A stretch of DNA of 64,000 bases from Taenia hydatigena (lineage: Eukaryota > Platyhelminthes > Cestoda > Cyclophyllidea > Taeniidae): positions 19,114,509-19,178,508 of the forward strand of contig JADWOT020000003.1 in assembly GCA_036345935.2 (NCBI GenBank). Reading direction: 5' to 3'. A model generated the notes under the pieces. The model made no database searches. It worked only from the letters and a program-made list of their open reading frames with translations, and was not told the DNA's origin. Both the position numbers and the translations under genes were made by a program. Every line of letters begins with the position of its first letter. Position 1 is the first letter of the stretch. Below, one piece after another: positions 23,157-37,100 of this stretch.

Positions 23157-26100
23157 TTAAACAGGTGGATGTAGGTGTTTTGTGAGGCGCGTGCTGATTT
23201 GTCGCGATTGAAGCCTTGACTATTGCAATATCAACATAGGAATGTAAAATGGATCTTCGTAATTGGAAACCGAACTGTGGTACGGGGCACAATCTCTCCA
23301 CTAGTAATTTGAAAGCAGCAGCGTTAAACGAGTCTCATCTGGCAGTACATCTCTGCGTTGCACACCAGTGTGCGCCAAGTGACATTGTGAATCTCAAGTT
23401 GAGTGACAGGCATGTGGTTGCTACTGCTTTTCGTTGCATACATTTGGTGCACAACTTACCTGTTGTTGAGACTCAAGATTACTTGAGCTGCAATAGCCAG
23501 TTATATGCACTGGAATAAATTCATTTTGTGGCTGGAATGTTCATCATTTGCACCATGTCATTGTAAGTCATGCAGTTGACCGAGCTGAAGTTAAAGGTAA
23601 AGGTAGGAAAGGGAGGGGAGGGAAGTAGGAAGGTTTGCTTTGTAGCTTGGTGAAATGGTGACCGACCGACATTTGGGAGACCACCGCCTGGCCCTCTTTG
23701 TGGAAGCCTTGTCACTGAATGTCTCTACCACCTCCAAATCGGCCTACGTCGAGACTTTCGGGGTTCATTTGTCCATTCATAGCTCGGATTCGACGCACAA
23801 GCAGCACTCTGTACTTTGGTAATTTTGTAGTGGAAGAGTTAATTTTTGCTCATGTAAAAGTGGCGTGTGGCCTTTTCCTTAAAACTTTGCCGAGGAATAC
23901 CATTAATAATGCCCTAGAGCTCCTCCTTGCCTCCGCCTGTTGAACACATATTAGGACTCATAAATCGTTTATTTTACCTGAATGCGGAACAGAAGCGGCG
24001 TTACCTCGAGACAGCATTAACGATCAGAACTGGAAGGCAGCAGTTCACTGACCTTTGACGACTTAGCTGTCAGCTCGCGATCAAACAGCTGTAGTGTGGG
24101 AAGATAGATGGGCGGGCACCAACAGACATGAGCACGGAAACGGGAAGGCATTCACTTCAACAGCACTGCATCCTTGAATCTGCCCTTGGATTGCACGGAC
24201 ATCGTGATAGGAGTGCTCTTTAAAATAAAGCAGATGCAGTAATTTGTTTGACAGTTGCTTTCTGTCGCGGTTGCTTGGATGGTCATATTCGCTTGGTCAT
24301 GCCAGCAGCCGCAATTTCTCCTTCTTTGTTAAATATATGCACTGCCTAAGCATTATACATTCTTTTGGCTTCACGAAAGCCTTGAGAATGCACACAGAAG
24401 TTGCAACGATTATACAGCATACACGAATAAAGCAGGAGTTGTATGCGTAGCAACGCTAGCTGAGGGATGATATCAAGGCGAGAAGCAGACATTTCTAGTT
24501 GTTTTCATGTTTCATTCAAGTAATATACATGAACGTTTGCTGGCATCCAAACACTGCTTTTGTGAGATCAAACAAACACATGATTCGGTTGAAAGATAGA
24601 CAAGTGTTGGACGATTCCGTCCTAGCGACTAGAACGCCAAATTTTACGCTAGTGTCTCGCAAGGAGATGAAAAAAATACACAGGATGCAGCAGCTTAGCA
24701 TAATATTTTTTGGTGAAGACAAGAGGAGGGATTGGAACAAACTGTTATTTGTATGTGTAATACTCAATTCTTTAAAGGTGCTTTGTAGGCCAGAGGCGGG
24801 AAGTCAATGTTTTAAGCCACGTGACGGAGGAACGCGGAGACTCCTTGGAACGTGACGGACCCACGGCCTGAACCCCCATTAGTCGCCTAACTGTATTTAT
24901 CACCCTTATAACAGTAAAGATGTCCAAACGCACTCAGACTTCTGCTGGCAAGGGTAACCAGGAGGGGGAGGAGGAACCCTCTACAGTATGCGCCGTAGTC
25001 TATGAATTCCAATATTGAGTTAGGAGAGCGAAAAATGACAAAGCAGGAGGCACCCGTATGCAGAAAATGTAACAGCTCTTCAAAAGAGCAGTTTAAAATG
25101 CCATATTAACGCATATTTCCTAGATTGTTCTTTAAAACTTGCGTAATTGGTGAATGTGCAATGAGTGAAGAACAAATGCCCTTCACAAATCATTTCGTGA
25201 CTGAGCTTTAAGTCTTGTAACTAAGTGTTAGCGAAACTTTAAGTCAACATTTTATTTAGGCACTATTTCGTGGATATTCCCAATAAGCAATTTGAATTTA
25301 CCTACTCAAATACAAAAAGTTTTGATTCCTGATTGGCTTGATGATTTCGACCATTGTATGCTCCAGTGTGCAGGTTGGTGTGCATTTGTCGTCCAAATTT
25401 TCGTTTGCCATTCGCGTTCGCGGCTTCGTCGCGGGTCTTAGTTTTTTGTGATGAAATTCAGGTAAGCACGTGGTGTGAAATTCGGTAAACAGAAAGCTGT
25501 GCTCAAATCGTGTTGATGAAGTAGGGGCGTTTGAAGGTACATTTGCGCTTGCAAGAAGGTGCGTATATTATTGTTGGTGCGCGCTGTTACTTATGGGTCT
25601 CGCTGTCTTTGTAATACTTGGCCTTTATGCCTCGACTGCATTACTTTGCTTAGTATTATTGCATCTACTCGGTTCACATTCAACTGTACTTTAGTGCAGC
25701 CTGGTTTTGTCTATCCACCCATTCATCTATCTTATGCTCCTTCGTCCATACCTGATTTACACACCAATCCATCCTGGCATTGTACCTTTCAATCATCAAG
25801 TGTTTTACGACTTGATGAACGATGCTGGCGAATTGCCATAAAGTGTGATAGCTTCAATATTTCGCCGTCGTTGTACTTTTTTCGTGTTTCCCTTTTAATG
25901 TTGATTTTAGATGGAATGACGTGAGCAGTGTGATCTCTTTCGTATTGTCGCCAAGATCCTGGTCATCAAAGACTTCGTGTCATGAGTGCTTTGCGCTCTC
26001 ATTGCCTTTCAGCTATCTGTTAGCATGCCGGGTTTGGAGGTCAATTGGCAGTTCTGCCTGAACGTCGTCGTGATGACCGTTAGGTGCGCTGGTCTGACGC

Positions 26101-26517
26101 TGGCATGGATTGAATTGTGTCTGTGTGGTGTGGGAACCGTCAGTAGAACGAGTTGGGAGGTCGCGGAGGGACGAGCGTTCATGAGGCAGTGGAGTGCACA
26201 TCGTCGATGAGGGAAACAACTTCACTGTGATGTCGCAAGAATGGGAGGGAAGCGAAGGCGATGATGTGGCGTCCTCGACCGGATGTCTTTCGCGCTGTCG
26301 GTCATTCCTGTATGACGGTGTTCGTTCATGCATACCAGAACTGGTAATGAATGCCACCACTTTGCAGGCTAATTCATTTCTGCCTCTTGCAGAGCATGTG
26401 AAAGTGTGAAGAAGCCTCTATTGTAAAAGTGAAAGCAATATATATTTTGCAAATATGTTGCAGTCTGCATCCATGCATGAAGGTGTACGATTTGTGAATC
26501 CTTGATAGCCGCATTTG
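23157..26517. other. Region between the inverted repeat and the third copy, no firm gene
   Basis: Single-copy sequence with only short open frames (for example 23,252-23,518, 25,559-25,924). The one item with exon-like character is 24,920-24,985, listed separately. No RNA gene or transposon terminus was recognised. Confidence 0.4.
24920..24985 (+). CDS. Possible first coding exon (22 codons)
   Basis: ATG followed by a charged, low-complexity reading MSKRTQTSAGKGNQEGEEEP and then a GTATGC donor in phase 0. Phase and composition would suit an alternative N-terminal exon of the dynein, whose first recognisable exon at 31,827 also starts in phase 0. That would need a 6.8 kb intron containing the third repeat copy. 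Without splicing it reads only 33 codons to a stop. Weakly supported. Confidence 0.2.
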
Positions 26518-29234
26518 TGCATTCAGGTGTCCTCATGCATTGGGCACTGCTCCACCTGTCAGTCCGAGTGGTGTGCGTCTATCCATACCACACGTGAGCA
26601 TGCATGCATTCATCGTTGCATAGATTTAATCATCAAATCCACTAGGGGGTATTCATCCATGCATCTATTGTGGGTACTGGAGCGGCATGCGAATGCAGTC
26701 AGCACTGGTGGGAAGTGGCAGGTAAATGCAGAAATGTGTGGAGTTTGGTGTTTAGTGGACGGGGAGGAGTTGTCGCAAGTGAAGGCATTTTGAGGAAGAA
26801 GACGGTGAGGATAGCGCTGTAACCTTGCATGGGATGCGTTTGTGAAGGGGCTTTGTGGAGGTGTGGGTTTGGCGGCGTGGCTGGTGCACTGAGGGGGCTG
26901 GCAGGAGGCACAGGAACTTCCACACCACAAGTATTGTTGGCACTGTATACGTGGTGTGGTTTCGTAGATAGTAGAAGTCACTTGCACGCATGCACAAGTC
27001 TGTGATGGGTGTTGTCACCAAAACAATTCATTGTTTTATCATCAATAGCGTCCGTTGATGTTATTGGATTTAGCCTGACCCTTAAATTCGTTTTCATTGA
27101 CTTGCTGTGGAAGGGGTTGTCGCACAGCGCATTCCTAGTGTTAGCTACTCGGACATCTACTGGACGAGGAAAGGCCTTTATAGTCCACTTGCTATTGCTG
27201 TGGTCTGCGTTAGTCAGAAATTGTAGAAGGACGACAATCGTGTGTGTCAGTTTGAGGTAAGGCTGGTTGGTAAATTGAGGTTCTGTTCTCGAATCATGGA
27301 ATTGAGCCACAGTGTGATCCATAGGAACTGCGTCTGGAGACATAAGACGTACCGGCAGGAAAGTCACAAGACGATGGCAGTTTTCTTTGTGTTTCGTTTG
27401 GAAGGGCAGCATTGACAGGAAGTGGTATGTTAACGCCCTCTTTCCAAAGAGAAATGGATTACTACAACGTGCAGATGGCGCACATGACCGAGTTGGGTGG
27501 CAGGTGAGAGAGATTGTTATCTGATCCGAAAGTGATGTTGAAATGACCTTATTAGGGTAGGTGCATTCAACGAACTTACGTGACCTCGTATTTGGTGGCG
27601 CTGTGGGACGTCTATGGGTGTCATATGGTGGGCAGGGTGAGGATGATGGCATTTGAGTTGTACACTCATCCGCATTGTGATGCTTTTTCGTCATAGTCCA
27701 CTCGGAACGCTTTGTAGACCAAAAAACATCATTCCATATTCCAACGAGTTAGTGCATTTCCACTCAAAATGCTCCATGCCAGGACAAGCGGGAAGTCAAT
27801 TGTCGCCAAAATGGTGCACATTGATTGACACTGACAAGACCAAGTACCTTGCATTTGCAAGGCATTGTGGTTGGTAAAACCTCATCCATCTGCCCACTTC
27901 GGTGAGGTCATGTGCTGTTGCCTCGGCACCGGAAAATCATGAGGTGAATGCGGTCTGCATGTGTGGACTACCAAATGTGTGGAAGTATCACAGTAATTTA
28001 AAATGGAAGTAAAACACCAAAGGAGAATTCAGCATGACGCCCTCTCCTGCCTCAGCTTCTCCTCCGTCTTACCTCTCTCCCATTTCTCGGGTGCTATCGT
28101 CGAGCGAATTTAATCCTCCACAGGACAACAGATGCGCCATCCTGATGGTAGAGCTATGGAAGTGGAGGTTCACACTGCATACATGATTCTCAATGACTCC
28201 GGAAGAGGTGACGAGACGTGTGGATAGGTGTGTCGGCATCCCAGAAGGACTGGCGCACCCGATGTAGTCGTGTGAGTAGTCAGCGTGAATTCAGAGCGAC
28301 GGGCATCCAAAGAGGTGTATGAACTACCACCCACAAATAAACGAGGTGTCACAAGTGTGTATTTATTTTGGATCCCTCAAAGGGAGGAGGGCGAACTTCC
28401 ACATGTTGCTGTTACTCGTCCACCAGTTTCGGAGATTAAATGACAAGGTCTGGTGTTGAAATCAAACTTTTCGGCTCAGTGGTGGTACTTCGTATGCGCA
28501 TTCATCGCAACCTGTTCGCCACAATCCACCAACTCAAATCTGCAAACACTTTATAATTTATTTATTTCTTTTGAAAAGACTTAGAGCATTTCCATACTTC
28601 CTGGTGTTGTTTAATCGCAATTTTTGAGACGCCGATGTGTTCATTGTTCTTGTTTTACTCATGATAACCCACTTGCGATGGGCTTGATAATTGACGTGAT
28701 GCGCGTGCCTAATAACCACAGAGCTCTTGTCAACGTCTGTGATGACCGCAGCCACAACCACGTGTCATCAACTGTGACTTCATGCCCGGGTGCAGATTGG
28801 TGGCTTTGAGTTTAGCATAACAACCACCTGTAGTGCTCATTCTTTTGATGTTATTGTATTCCTGGATTGCTCTCCAACCCGATGTCACTACTTGTCAGGC
28901 GTTCCGCTTGTCCTGTTAACGGTCGTAAAAGTAAAAATCGGTAGAATGAAATGGTGACTGTAGAGCGGACAATGAAGAGCAACAAATGGAGACGCCTAGC
29001 ACTTGTTCGTGGAGTTATTTACTGCTGACGAAATGCATAAGCGGAATATTGTAGCTTGTGAAGTGCGTTGCATAAATAGCATGATTCGTGGTGGTTACCG
29101 AGATGGAGCGATGTTACGGGGACTACTGATCCGGTGAACTGGCATTTGGCAACTTTGAATTTGGTTGGATCGCACTTCGAAGGCACGATTCGGCAAACTG
29201 CTCAACGCTTAATTTATCTGAGAAGCAAGCCAAG
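26518..29234 (-). repeat. Third, mosaic copy of the inner arm plus spacer
   Basis: Read in reverse, it follows 11,778 to about 15,115. The inner part, 27,665-29,234, is near-identical to 13,347-11,778 (coordinates sum to 41,012) and runs without a break across the inner junction at 12,709. The part at 26,521-27,005 is very similar to the left arm. The middle, about 27,006-27,664, is much more diverged and about 620 bp shorter than the arm. A 238-codon minus-strand frame (26,978-27,694) crosses it but has no recognised domain. The copy lies about 2.2 kb upstream of the dynein gene. Confidence 0.85.
28627..29222 (-). repeat. Dispersed ~600 bp repeat, copy in third element
   Basis: Near-identical inverse of the spacer copy at 11,790-12,385. 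It ends close to the edge of the third element at 29,234. Confidence 0.65.
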
Positions 29235-31408
29235 TGGAATAATGCAGCGTGTTTAAATAGGATCAAATATCCTCACCATCGTGATTTTGTCAATTGGATT
29301 CGAAGGAGCTACGGCTCTGTTCAAGTTTTTACAACTGTAAAACTTCTCTGGAAAACGAAGATTGAGAGGAGGCATTATTGTGAAACAGCATGCACTCGAT
29401 TAACGAATCAGGGGAATCACATGTGGGCACGAGGTTGTCCATTTTCCCCACCTTTATTAGCACCACGAGTCCATTTATAAGGGAGCTTACTGCAGCAGCA
29501 CTTCCAACACTCCCACACTGGCCGTATGTGTACCACCAAGCTGTACCGCGAAAGGAAGTGGGGCAATGAAGTGAATAACAAATTATGGGCTCCTTTAGAC
29601 GAATGAGAACACCAACTTTGTTTGCTCAACCCTTTGTTTCGATTTCAAGGGTACTTAAGTCTGTGCTGGTCGGCAAGCCCTCCTCAGTCACCCCAAAAGA
29701 CGGAGGACACCACTGTGAATGGAGTTTGAATCACTGCTACTTTTTAGTCAAGAAAATATACGCATACACAATCTACTTAGGCGTATCACATTTCTAAACT
29801 TAAGGCTCCATATTACGTAACCGAAGGCAATCATATGAACTGAAAGGGACTTTCTTGCTTTAAGACTTTCACTTTAACGGAGTGACAACGGGTTATTCTG
29901 TGAGACAGAGCTGCATTTCCACGTTGATACACTCTTACTTACTTTCCCCTCATACTTCGCCCCTATGCAAATTTTACTGAGAGTGGCAACTGATGGCACT
30001 TCGAGGGAGGCAATCTGGTAGGTAAAATTCGTCTGTTCTGACAAATCCCAGTTCAATTCAAGCTGAAGTGGTGATTCACTCGATCACCGCCTTAGATGCC
30101 CCCTCTCAGTTAAGAATATGGAAAACAAAAAGGTTTACCACTAGGGGATCTTTTCTCACGTCTTGCCCTTTGCGATCGCAAAGGGTGGGAAGTGGTCAGT
30201 GTTCAGTGAAAGCGAGAAGTGGGCAGACATTATTAGGTGGAATCTGGCACCAATCTAGAAAATAGTGTCTGAAGAAGGGCGAAGTTACAGGCGTGCAGCA
30301 GGGACAACGGGTATGTATACAAGTCTGCGTATTTGATAACATCAGAGAGTTGTTCACGAAACACCAACCAAACATCGAAAGCCTGAAGTAAAGCAAAGAA
30401 CTTGAGAGCGTATTTTGAACACCTTATGGTTCTTTTCTTTGCTGTTTTGGTTGCCAGAGTACTTGAATGATTGTGTATTAAATGGTCAGATCAAGTGGAT
30501 AGGCCTCCGTAAAATGCTTAATTTAAAGGTTTATGATGAAGGCCATAGCTTGCTGGTACCTCTAGCAATCGCACGTTGTTTGCTACTGCGCGTAAGCAGG
30601 ACACTTCCACGTCACCAACGGCAAGAACCCGATTCTTTCCTTGATACACCATTTGACGCAATATTCCAAATAAGGTTTGTTACTACCTCCCGGAGAGTTC
30701 GGTGACTGTGCTGTGAGTTCGAGCAAAGACTGCAAAAACAAAGGAGTCCACGTGGGGATGCTTACTGCGAAGCTAAAGATGAAATCGCAAGACCGCTTCT
30801 GCGTGCCTGACCCAATCATTGAAAACACACGGACCCATAAATGGGTTGAGGGAGTCTGCAAGGAACTCAATGCAAAAGATTCTATTATCATTCTGAATAT
30901 TCCGCATTTATCCACAAAATAATATGCACGACAGACCCATCCGATTGCCAGCTCATTGGCTGGTCTTTAAGACGCACATTCTAGAATACTTCTATCAAGT
31001 TGAGGTTTAACGTTTGGGTATGGAAACCAAGGTAGTTACTCCCTAAGATCGGGTCTGTCCTCTGCTACCACCAATACGACGCCTTGAAACTTCTCTGAAG
31101 ACGAGGGGAGGCATAAGACTAGGAGGACAGGAATTGTACTGCCGACGCACACAAGGGCTGAGGGGCGAGGAGCTGTTGTTGTGGCCCAAATGCCCCTCCC
31201 TCAGTTAATTAAACGATCAAATTGTTTCGTTTACAACGCTGAAAGCGGTAACTACTTGCTCTGTCCTAGGTACAGAAGGCTGCACCAATAGGGGCTGAAT
31301 GCGCTGCCTAATTAAAACCAATCAACCCGATAATATCCACTCATCGACTAGACTGGATAATTTAAATCAGGACTTCATCGATTTTGTCATTTCAACAACA
31401 CCACCGAG
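29235..31408. other. Upstream region of the dynein gene
   Basis: No convincing gene. Open frames at 30,415-30,922 have no recognised domain or splice support. The promoter and 5' untranslated region of the dynein should lie in the last few hundred bases before the candidate ATG at 31,409, but no clear core promoter element could be assigned. Confidence 0.4.
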
Positions 31409-34127
31409 ATGGTAAGTCGTTCAGCTGAAGCTCCACTTCTGACTCCATTTTCTGTACTTCTTGCTTTTATCCTAGTAGTGCTTGGCAGGTTCCCCCCCAA
31501 AAGCAATTAAGGGAAACCTAACTTCCTCTATAAGTATGTGGGATTGTATGGACACAGGAACGCTTGGGAATGGACGTAAATATTACAGCTCCTTACGCCT
31601 ACTGCTCATTACAATTTTGATAGCACTTTTTGCGTGAAGAATGTCTATTTAGACGTCATTAGAGAAGCAGGTGCTTAAGTAAGAAAACGAAACTGACCGC
31701 CATTGGAAACCGTAGGTGTTCACGAGTCGCGCAGTTTTGTCCTGACACCAGCCTCATACACGGTGGCACTGAGTGGTAGTGACAGTTTCACGAGTCACTA
31801 CAAATGAAACGGTTTCGATATTTCAGATTAGAAGGACGACAGGCACTGCAGAAGCCATAACTCCAGTGCACGAGTGCCTGGTTGGCTACATCACGAGCAT
31901 TCTTGGCATTCCGCGTAGGGTCATGCTAAGAGCACTGCTGAATTCGGAGAACAAGAGCATCTGCTCCAATTTCCTCCAGGCCAAAGACCCAACCAGTGCC
32001 GCTCTCATCGTCGGCATTCAATCGCTCAATGATCGTCGTAGGTTAATGCTGTTGTTGCGAGTTTCAGTAGGTTAGACTAGCACTTAAGATCTAGACTTTC
32101 CTTGTTCTGGCCCCCCAACCAGGCCACCACGGTAAAGATCATTGTCAAGCAGAAGGTTGGAAGACAATAAAATTCAAAGTAACATTCTGGGCCTCTTTAC
32201 CAGCACCGAATATTACGTGAAAAGCGTGATTTTAGGCATCACAAAGATGTCATGAAGGGAGTTGCTGAGCATAAGAAGAAACAGCAGACATATGGAACGT
32301 TCATGTCGAAAGGGACAATCGTTTAAAATGCTTCTTGGAAAGCAATTTGCATGGTGGGTGATCTTCTTCTAGACCCTAGCAGCATAGCCCTCGATTCGTC
32401 AAGGACAAATATTATTCACCTTCAACTGACACACTTGACATTCCCAATTTTCTCAGCAGCACTTTACGCATCTTTGCAGCCTTCGATCCATCCATGGTGG
32501 CATCATTTCAAATCAAGTTCTCAAATGCTGCCTCCTTCCCCCAGAAAGTGGAAGGAATCCTCTTCTTGGACATTGGGTCAGAGGAAGGACCCATTACCGA
32601 GCAAGACTTTAAATCGGTAGGTGCCCACTCCTGGCCTTCTTTTCACCTCTTCCACACCCCACTTTGTGTTCACATCCATTTTCACTTTGCAGCGAGTCCT
32701 TATCATGCGTCGACCCTATCCCATTCCAGACATGTACAACTGGTTATCTCAAATTATCAAGGCATTCTTCATTCCCGCCATGCAAGCGCAAGAAGCAAAT
32801 GTGGGAATGCTGACACAGCAAGTGAAACAATCCTTCATCTTTGAGGTTAACGAGTACTTGGAGGCCCTCGAAAGTAAGTTACCTCAATCCTTTAGTCTGA
32901 CACACCAATGTGATTATTTTGGTTCGTGTAGCGAACGATGTGTGTTCCAAGGAGAGGTTCAAGCTTGCTCCCTGCCGAGATATTGACTTCGAAGCCCTCA
33001 AAGACTCCCAACGTGTTCAAGAGGCAGCTCGCAATTTGGAGGAGCTTGGATTACTGGAGGAATGTGTCTGTCATTGGATGAGACAGGTGTCCTTGGTGAG
33101 TGTCCCTTTTCGTCTAGCTACTTTGATCACTTACTTACGGAGTTGAATGAGATTATTCCTAGGCTGGTGTCATTTCAGGAGGTTCAGGAAATAGACATGA
33201 TGCGAGAGGAGATGCCCAATAGTGGACCGCGGACAGAGATGAGGTTCTGGAGGCAACGCGCCACTCGGTTCAATCTGATTATGAAGGAGATGAATACGCC
33301 TTTGGTAAAGAAAACGCTGAATGTACTCACAGTGGCTCGTTCCAACACCCTTCCGGTGAGGCCCATTTATATTCCCTCCAGTGGATCGCGTATTTAGCAC
33401 CCACGAAACAGTGTAACAAACTGACCCTTCACAGTGTACTAGTTTAAGCACCACTGGTGCACTCCAATTCACAGTATGCATTCGATGGTGGAAGACTGTA
33501 AAATGACCATTTTGTGAAGATAAGCAACACTGGTGCGCGAAAAATGGCCTAGAGAAATTCCAACGTGTTCCTAAGGAAGTAGAAATTTAACTATACCAGA
33601 TTTGAAATCAACTGGCAGTGTTTCGAAAACGCATTTATCCACTTGAGTGGTAGATTTTGTAAATTTGCAAGATAATTTTGGTGGTACCATGTAGACTTGG
33701 AAGGAACTGGACAATCGTGTGGTGGCCATCCACAGTGAGGCACTCAGGAACGCCAAATTTCTCCAAGTCGTGATACATCGGTGCAACCCGCTTTACAGAT
33801 ACGAAATCGTAAGTTTTGCGACTTCTTCAATCGCTTACTTGAGCTAGCGCAAATGGAGCGGTTCGCTGGACACAGCTTCACTCCACAATGATTGATAACG
33901 AGACTAGTTAGTGGCACTGTGGAATACTAAGTCTAAGCGCAAAGCTGCGATTGAGGGCGACGTTTTGAGCCAAACAACTCAACCCTATTAGTTTGGACTA
34001 ATGAGCATTCTGTTCACAGAATGAAATGAAGAAAGGAATGGGCAATTTGATGCACTGTTTGCAGTGCCTCTACAGCTACTCGCCACACTACCGATCCTTC
34101 GCCCACATGTCTGTCCTATTTGTAAAG
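31409..34127 (+). CDS. Dynein heavy chain exons 1-8: start and N-terminal tail
   Basis: Exons: 31409-31411, 31827-32037, 32480-32616, 32693-32873, 32932-33095, 33179-33355, 33695-33808, 34020-34127. The candidate start is an ATG directly followed by a GTAAGT donor, so exon 1 would contribute only the Met codon. It is in phase with exon 2. Exon 3 reads [14 protein letters not shown], the usual Ile-Thr-Pro-like tail segment. Exons 5-6 align over 35 residues without a gap to the recalled DNAH5 segment ending GPRxExxxW. The tail binds intermediate chains and neighbouring heavy chains. Introns are short (58 bp between exons 4 and 5). The N-terminus looks shorter than in vertebrates. Confidence 0.75.
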
Positions 34128-37100
34128 GTAAGACCACGTACTCATAAATGCAAAAATATGCCCACTGAAGGGGATTAATCACGCATTAGAATGCAGCACT
34201 GATCAGGTTAGTTGTTAAGTCTTGTGTGAGACAGAAGGCCATCAACGTACGACCTTGGAAGTACGTAGGAAGCAAAGTGACCAAGTGGGAGTAGGCACAA
34301 TGAAGTGATCGGTTGTGAGGAGTTATTCAATTTAGAAGTCGTGACTGTATGGGTGTAGGCTTACTTTGCCTTCATCACTGAAGATCACCAATCAGATGAT
34401 AATCAGCTGCCGAGGCTACGTAGTAGACTGCAGTCGAGGACCCATGTGGAGTCAGGACCTGGATCAATTGGCTGAGCGTCTAAAGGACTGCATCGAGTTG
34501 AATCAAGCCTACCAGAATGCCTATCACAGGGTGCAGAAGAGCACGCGAGATGATCAAAAGGCGATGAAGTTCTCTGAGACTCAAATATTCGGAGACTTCA
34601 ACGCATTTGTCGCGCGTGTGGAAGCCATTCTATACATTATAGAGAGCATCAAAACATACGCCGTGCTTAGGAATGTGCCCTTCGATGGAAGGGACGACTT
34701 GGTGAAGCACTTCAATCAAATCTACGACTTCATTACCGGTAGAAGCTATGACTTCCTCGATCTGGAGAATGCACAATTCGTCGAGGACTTTGAACACTTC
34801 GGTTCGGAGATGAAGGCTCTTCGGGAAAACCTCCAAACTGCCTATAATGCTCAGTGCAGTCGCAACCCAACTGTTGTGCAAAATTTGCGGCAGGCAATGA
34901 GGTTGAAAGGCGCTCGTTTGCCCATCGTGGAGCAGGAGAGTCGGTATCGACGACTGATCATCCAACTGCGCGCTGAGTTCGATGAGATTGGCGACATTTA
35001 CACTCGCGATGCTGACAGTCCTCCAATTCAACGCAACTTTCCTCCTTACTCAGGTAATCATTACAGAGGTTACTCGTTGATAAGCATTCAGGCTCCCTTC
35101 AATCTTCGATTCTGAATTTGAAAGGTCTTTACTTTCGTGTACCCTCCGAGGGACTTCCGAGTACCTTTTGGGGTGTGTGAACTTGAGCCAAAGTGAATGT
35201 AAACGCAGAGAGCGACTCGCCAACTATGGACGCAGATAGAATATTCCTATCATAGTCGGCAGCTCTGGCTTCAGTGCTCCCAACGTTTACTCTTCTGCCT
35301 CAGCTATCGGTGGGTAGTCAGTGGTCAGAGGAAAGCCACAGGACGGGAATGAGGATTTCACGGTCGAAATAACACTTCCAACCAGCAGTCGTGAACCGGC
35401 TTGCAGGTTTAAAGGGGTTCATCAGCTTACTTACCACTTCCACCAGAGTGGCACTAGGGTTAATCCTGACGACGCTCTAAGGCGGATAGTTCCAGACCCG
35501 ACATCATTATGGACTACACAGTAGAGCTTAGGAAAACCAACTCGAATGGAACGTTCTGCTTTCACCAACGAAGCAGGAAGGGGAGGTGTGGTGAAAAGAG
35601 CCACCTTCTGTTGTATTTGAGGGGCAAAATAAAGTATTTTCTCGAGGCACTGCATCAACCAACTGCCACTCCTAAATTGTGAGTATCATTGAATCTAGGT
35701 CGAATTGCATGGGCGCGCAATTACTACCTTCGGATGGCAGAACCGATGTCGATGCTCTGGGTGCAGTCGCCCTCCACCTGCAATTCACGAGAGGGCCAGC
35801 GGACAATACGTCAGTTTAATCGCATTGGCGAAACTCTGGTCGCCTACGAAATTACTGTCTTTGAGGCGTGGAAGAAATTTGCAAGTCCTCTATTCTAGCT
35901 TCTTTGCTTAGTCGTGCGTCTATCCCAAACCAATATACGCGCATCTTGCTCCTGTAAACTTGTCCGGTGGTGCTTTTATGTGAGGTGTACTGGGTTCATT
36001 GCCTTCGTGACTCTACCTGCTTGCTTGCAGCTTAACACAGAACCGCATCATCCGTGTTGGAATTGCACAAAGTTTTACGAAACTGACTGAAATTTTAAAG
36101 AGCTTAATTTGAAGTCTTATAACCATCACATCCATCCATCCATCTACCAATGACTTTCCATGTCTTTTACAGTTTTGTAAATTCATTCATGATAAGCTCT
36201 CGGACCGGACTGGGCATTGCGTAGCAATATTTCTGCATTGCCTTGAATAGTGAATGCTTCTACTAGTGCTATAAACCCTTGAAAGCACAGATAACAAAGC
36301 GTGAGGTGAACGCGTTTCCCCTCACAACCAGATCTTGGATCAACTCTCCGGCCTCCACGCCTCAATCCTCACCGTGCAAAAGTCATCCACCCAAATCACC
36401 TATGTGGCCAACTTCGACGAGAACATACGGATGCTGCTGCGAGAAATAGTTTGCCTCAAGCGTCTAGGATGCCCGATTCCGACATTAGGCGAGGAGGTGC
36501 ATAGACGAGCTCTCTTCCTCAAGAAGCGCTTGGATAAAGTCCAGGTAGCCTCAACACAATGTTCGCTCAGTCAGAAGTATTCTTCAAGAAGCACTATTTA
36601 AAATGCTCCCATAGAGAACATAGGAACTTAATTTTAATGCGCCGTCAGGGATACAATTCTCCACTTAACAATGGCCGTTGCCTTCTAAAATAAGTTTCTG
36701 TTTCTCAAGGCGCAAAATAAGGGGCTCATCTGGAATGAAACATGTTTGTAATTGCAGAACATGCTTCGCTACAAGAACCGCGTGGAGCAAATGATTGCGC
36801 CAGACCTGGAGAAGCTCTTCGTGGTCCGCATCCACCGCATAAACGAGGCTCTGGCACCGGGCCTCTACATCCACGACTGGTACAGCTCGCTATTTGACAA
36901 GTGGATTGCGGTGAGCATAGACCGAGTCATCTCACCTCTTACCTGCCACTTACAGTGTGGCAGAATGTCAACTAAGAATGAGCCTTTTAAGCAGAGATGT
37001 GGGGTGGTCAGTGGTGGCTCATGAGGCCAGAATAGGCGGCTGTTAACGACTCCTTTCTGCCAGTCAAAATGGGTGGCGATCAACCGTAACATGGATTTAA

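Noticed and set aside
26978..27694. 238-codon minus-strand frame in the third copy
   Set aside because: It crosses the junction between diverged and near-identical blocks, and the matching frame in the arms is broken into short pieces. No domain was seen, so coding is unsupported.
30677..30922. 81-codon frame upstream of the dynein gene, considered as an N-terminal dynein exon
   Set aside because: No similarity to the expected tail start and no phase-correct donor into exon 2.
23157..31408. Search for tRNA, rRNA, snRNA or CRISPR-like arrays
   Set aside because: No cloverleaf boxes, conserved rRNA segments or regularly spaced repeats were seen.
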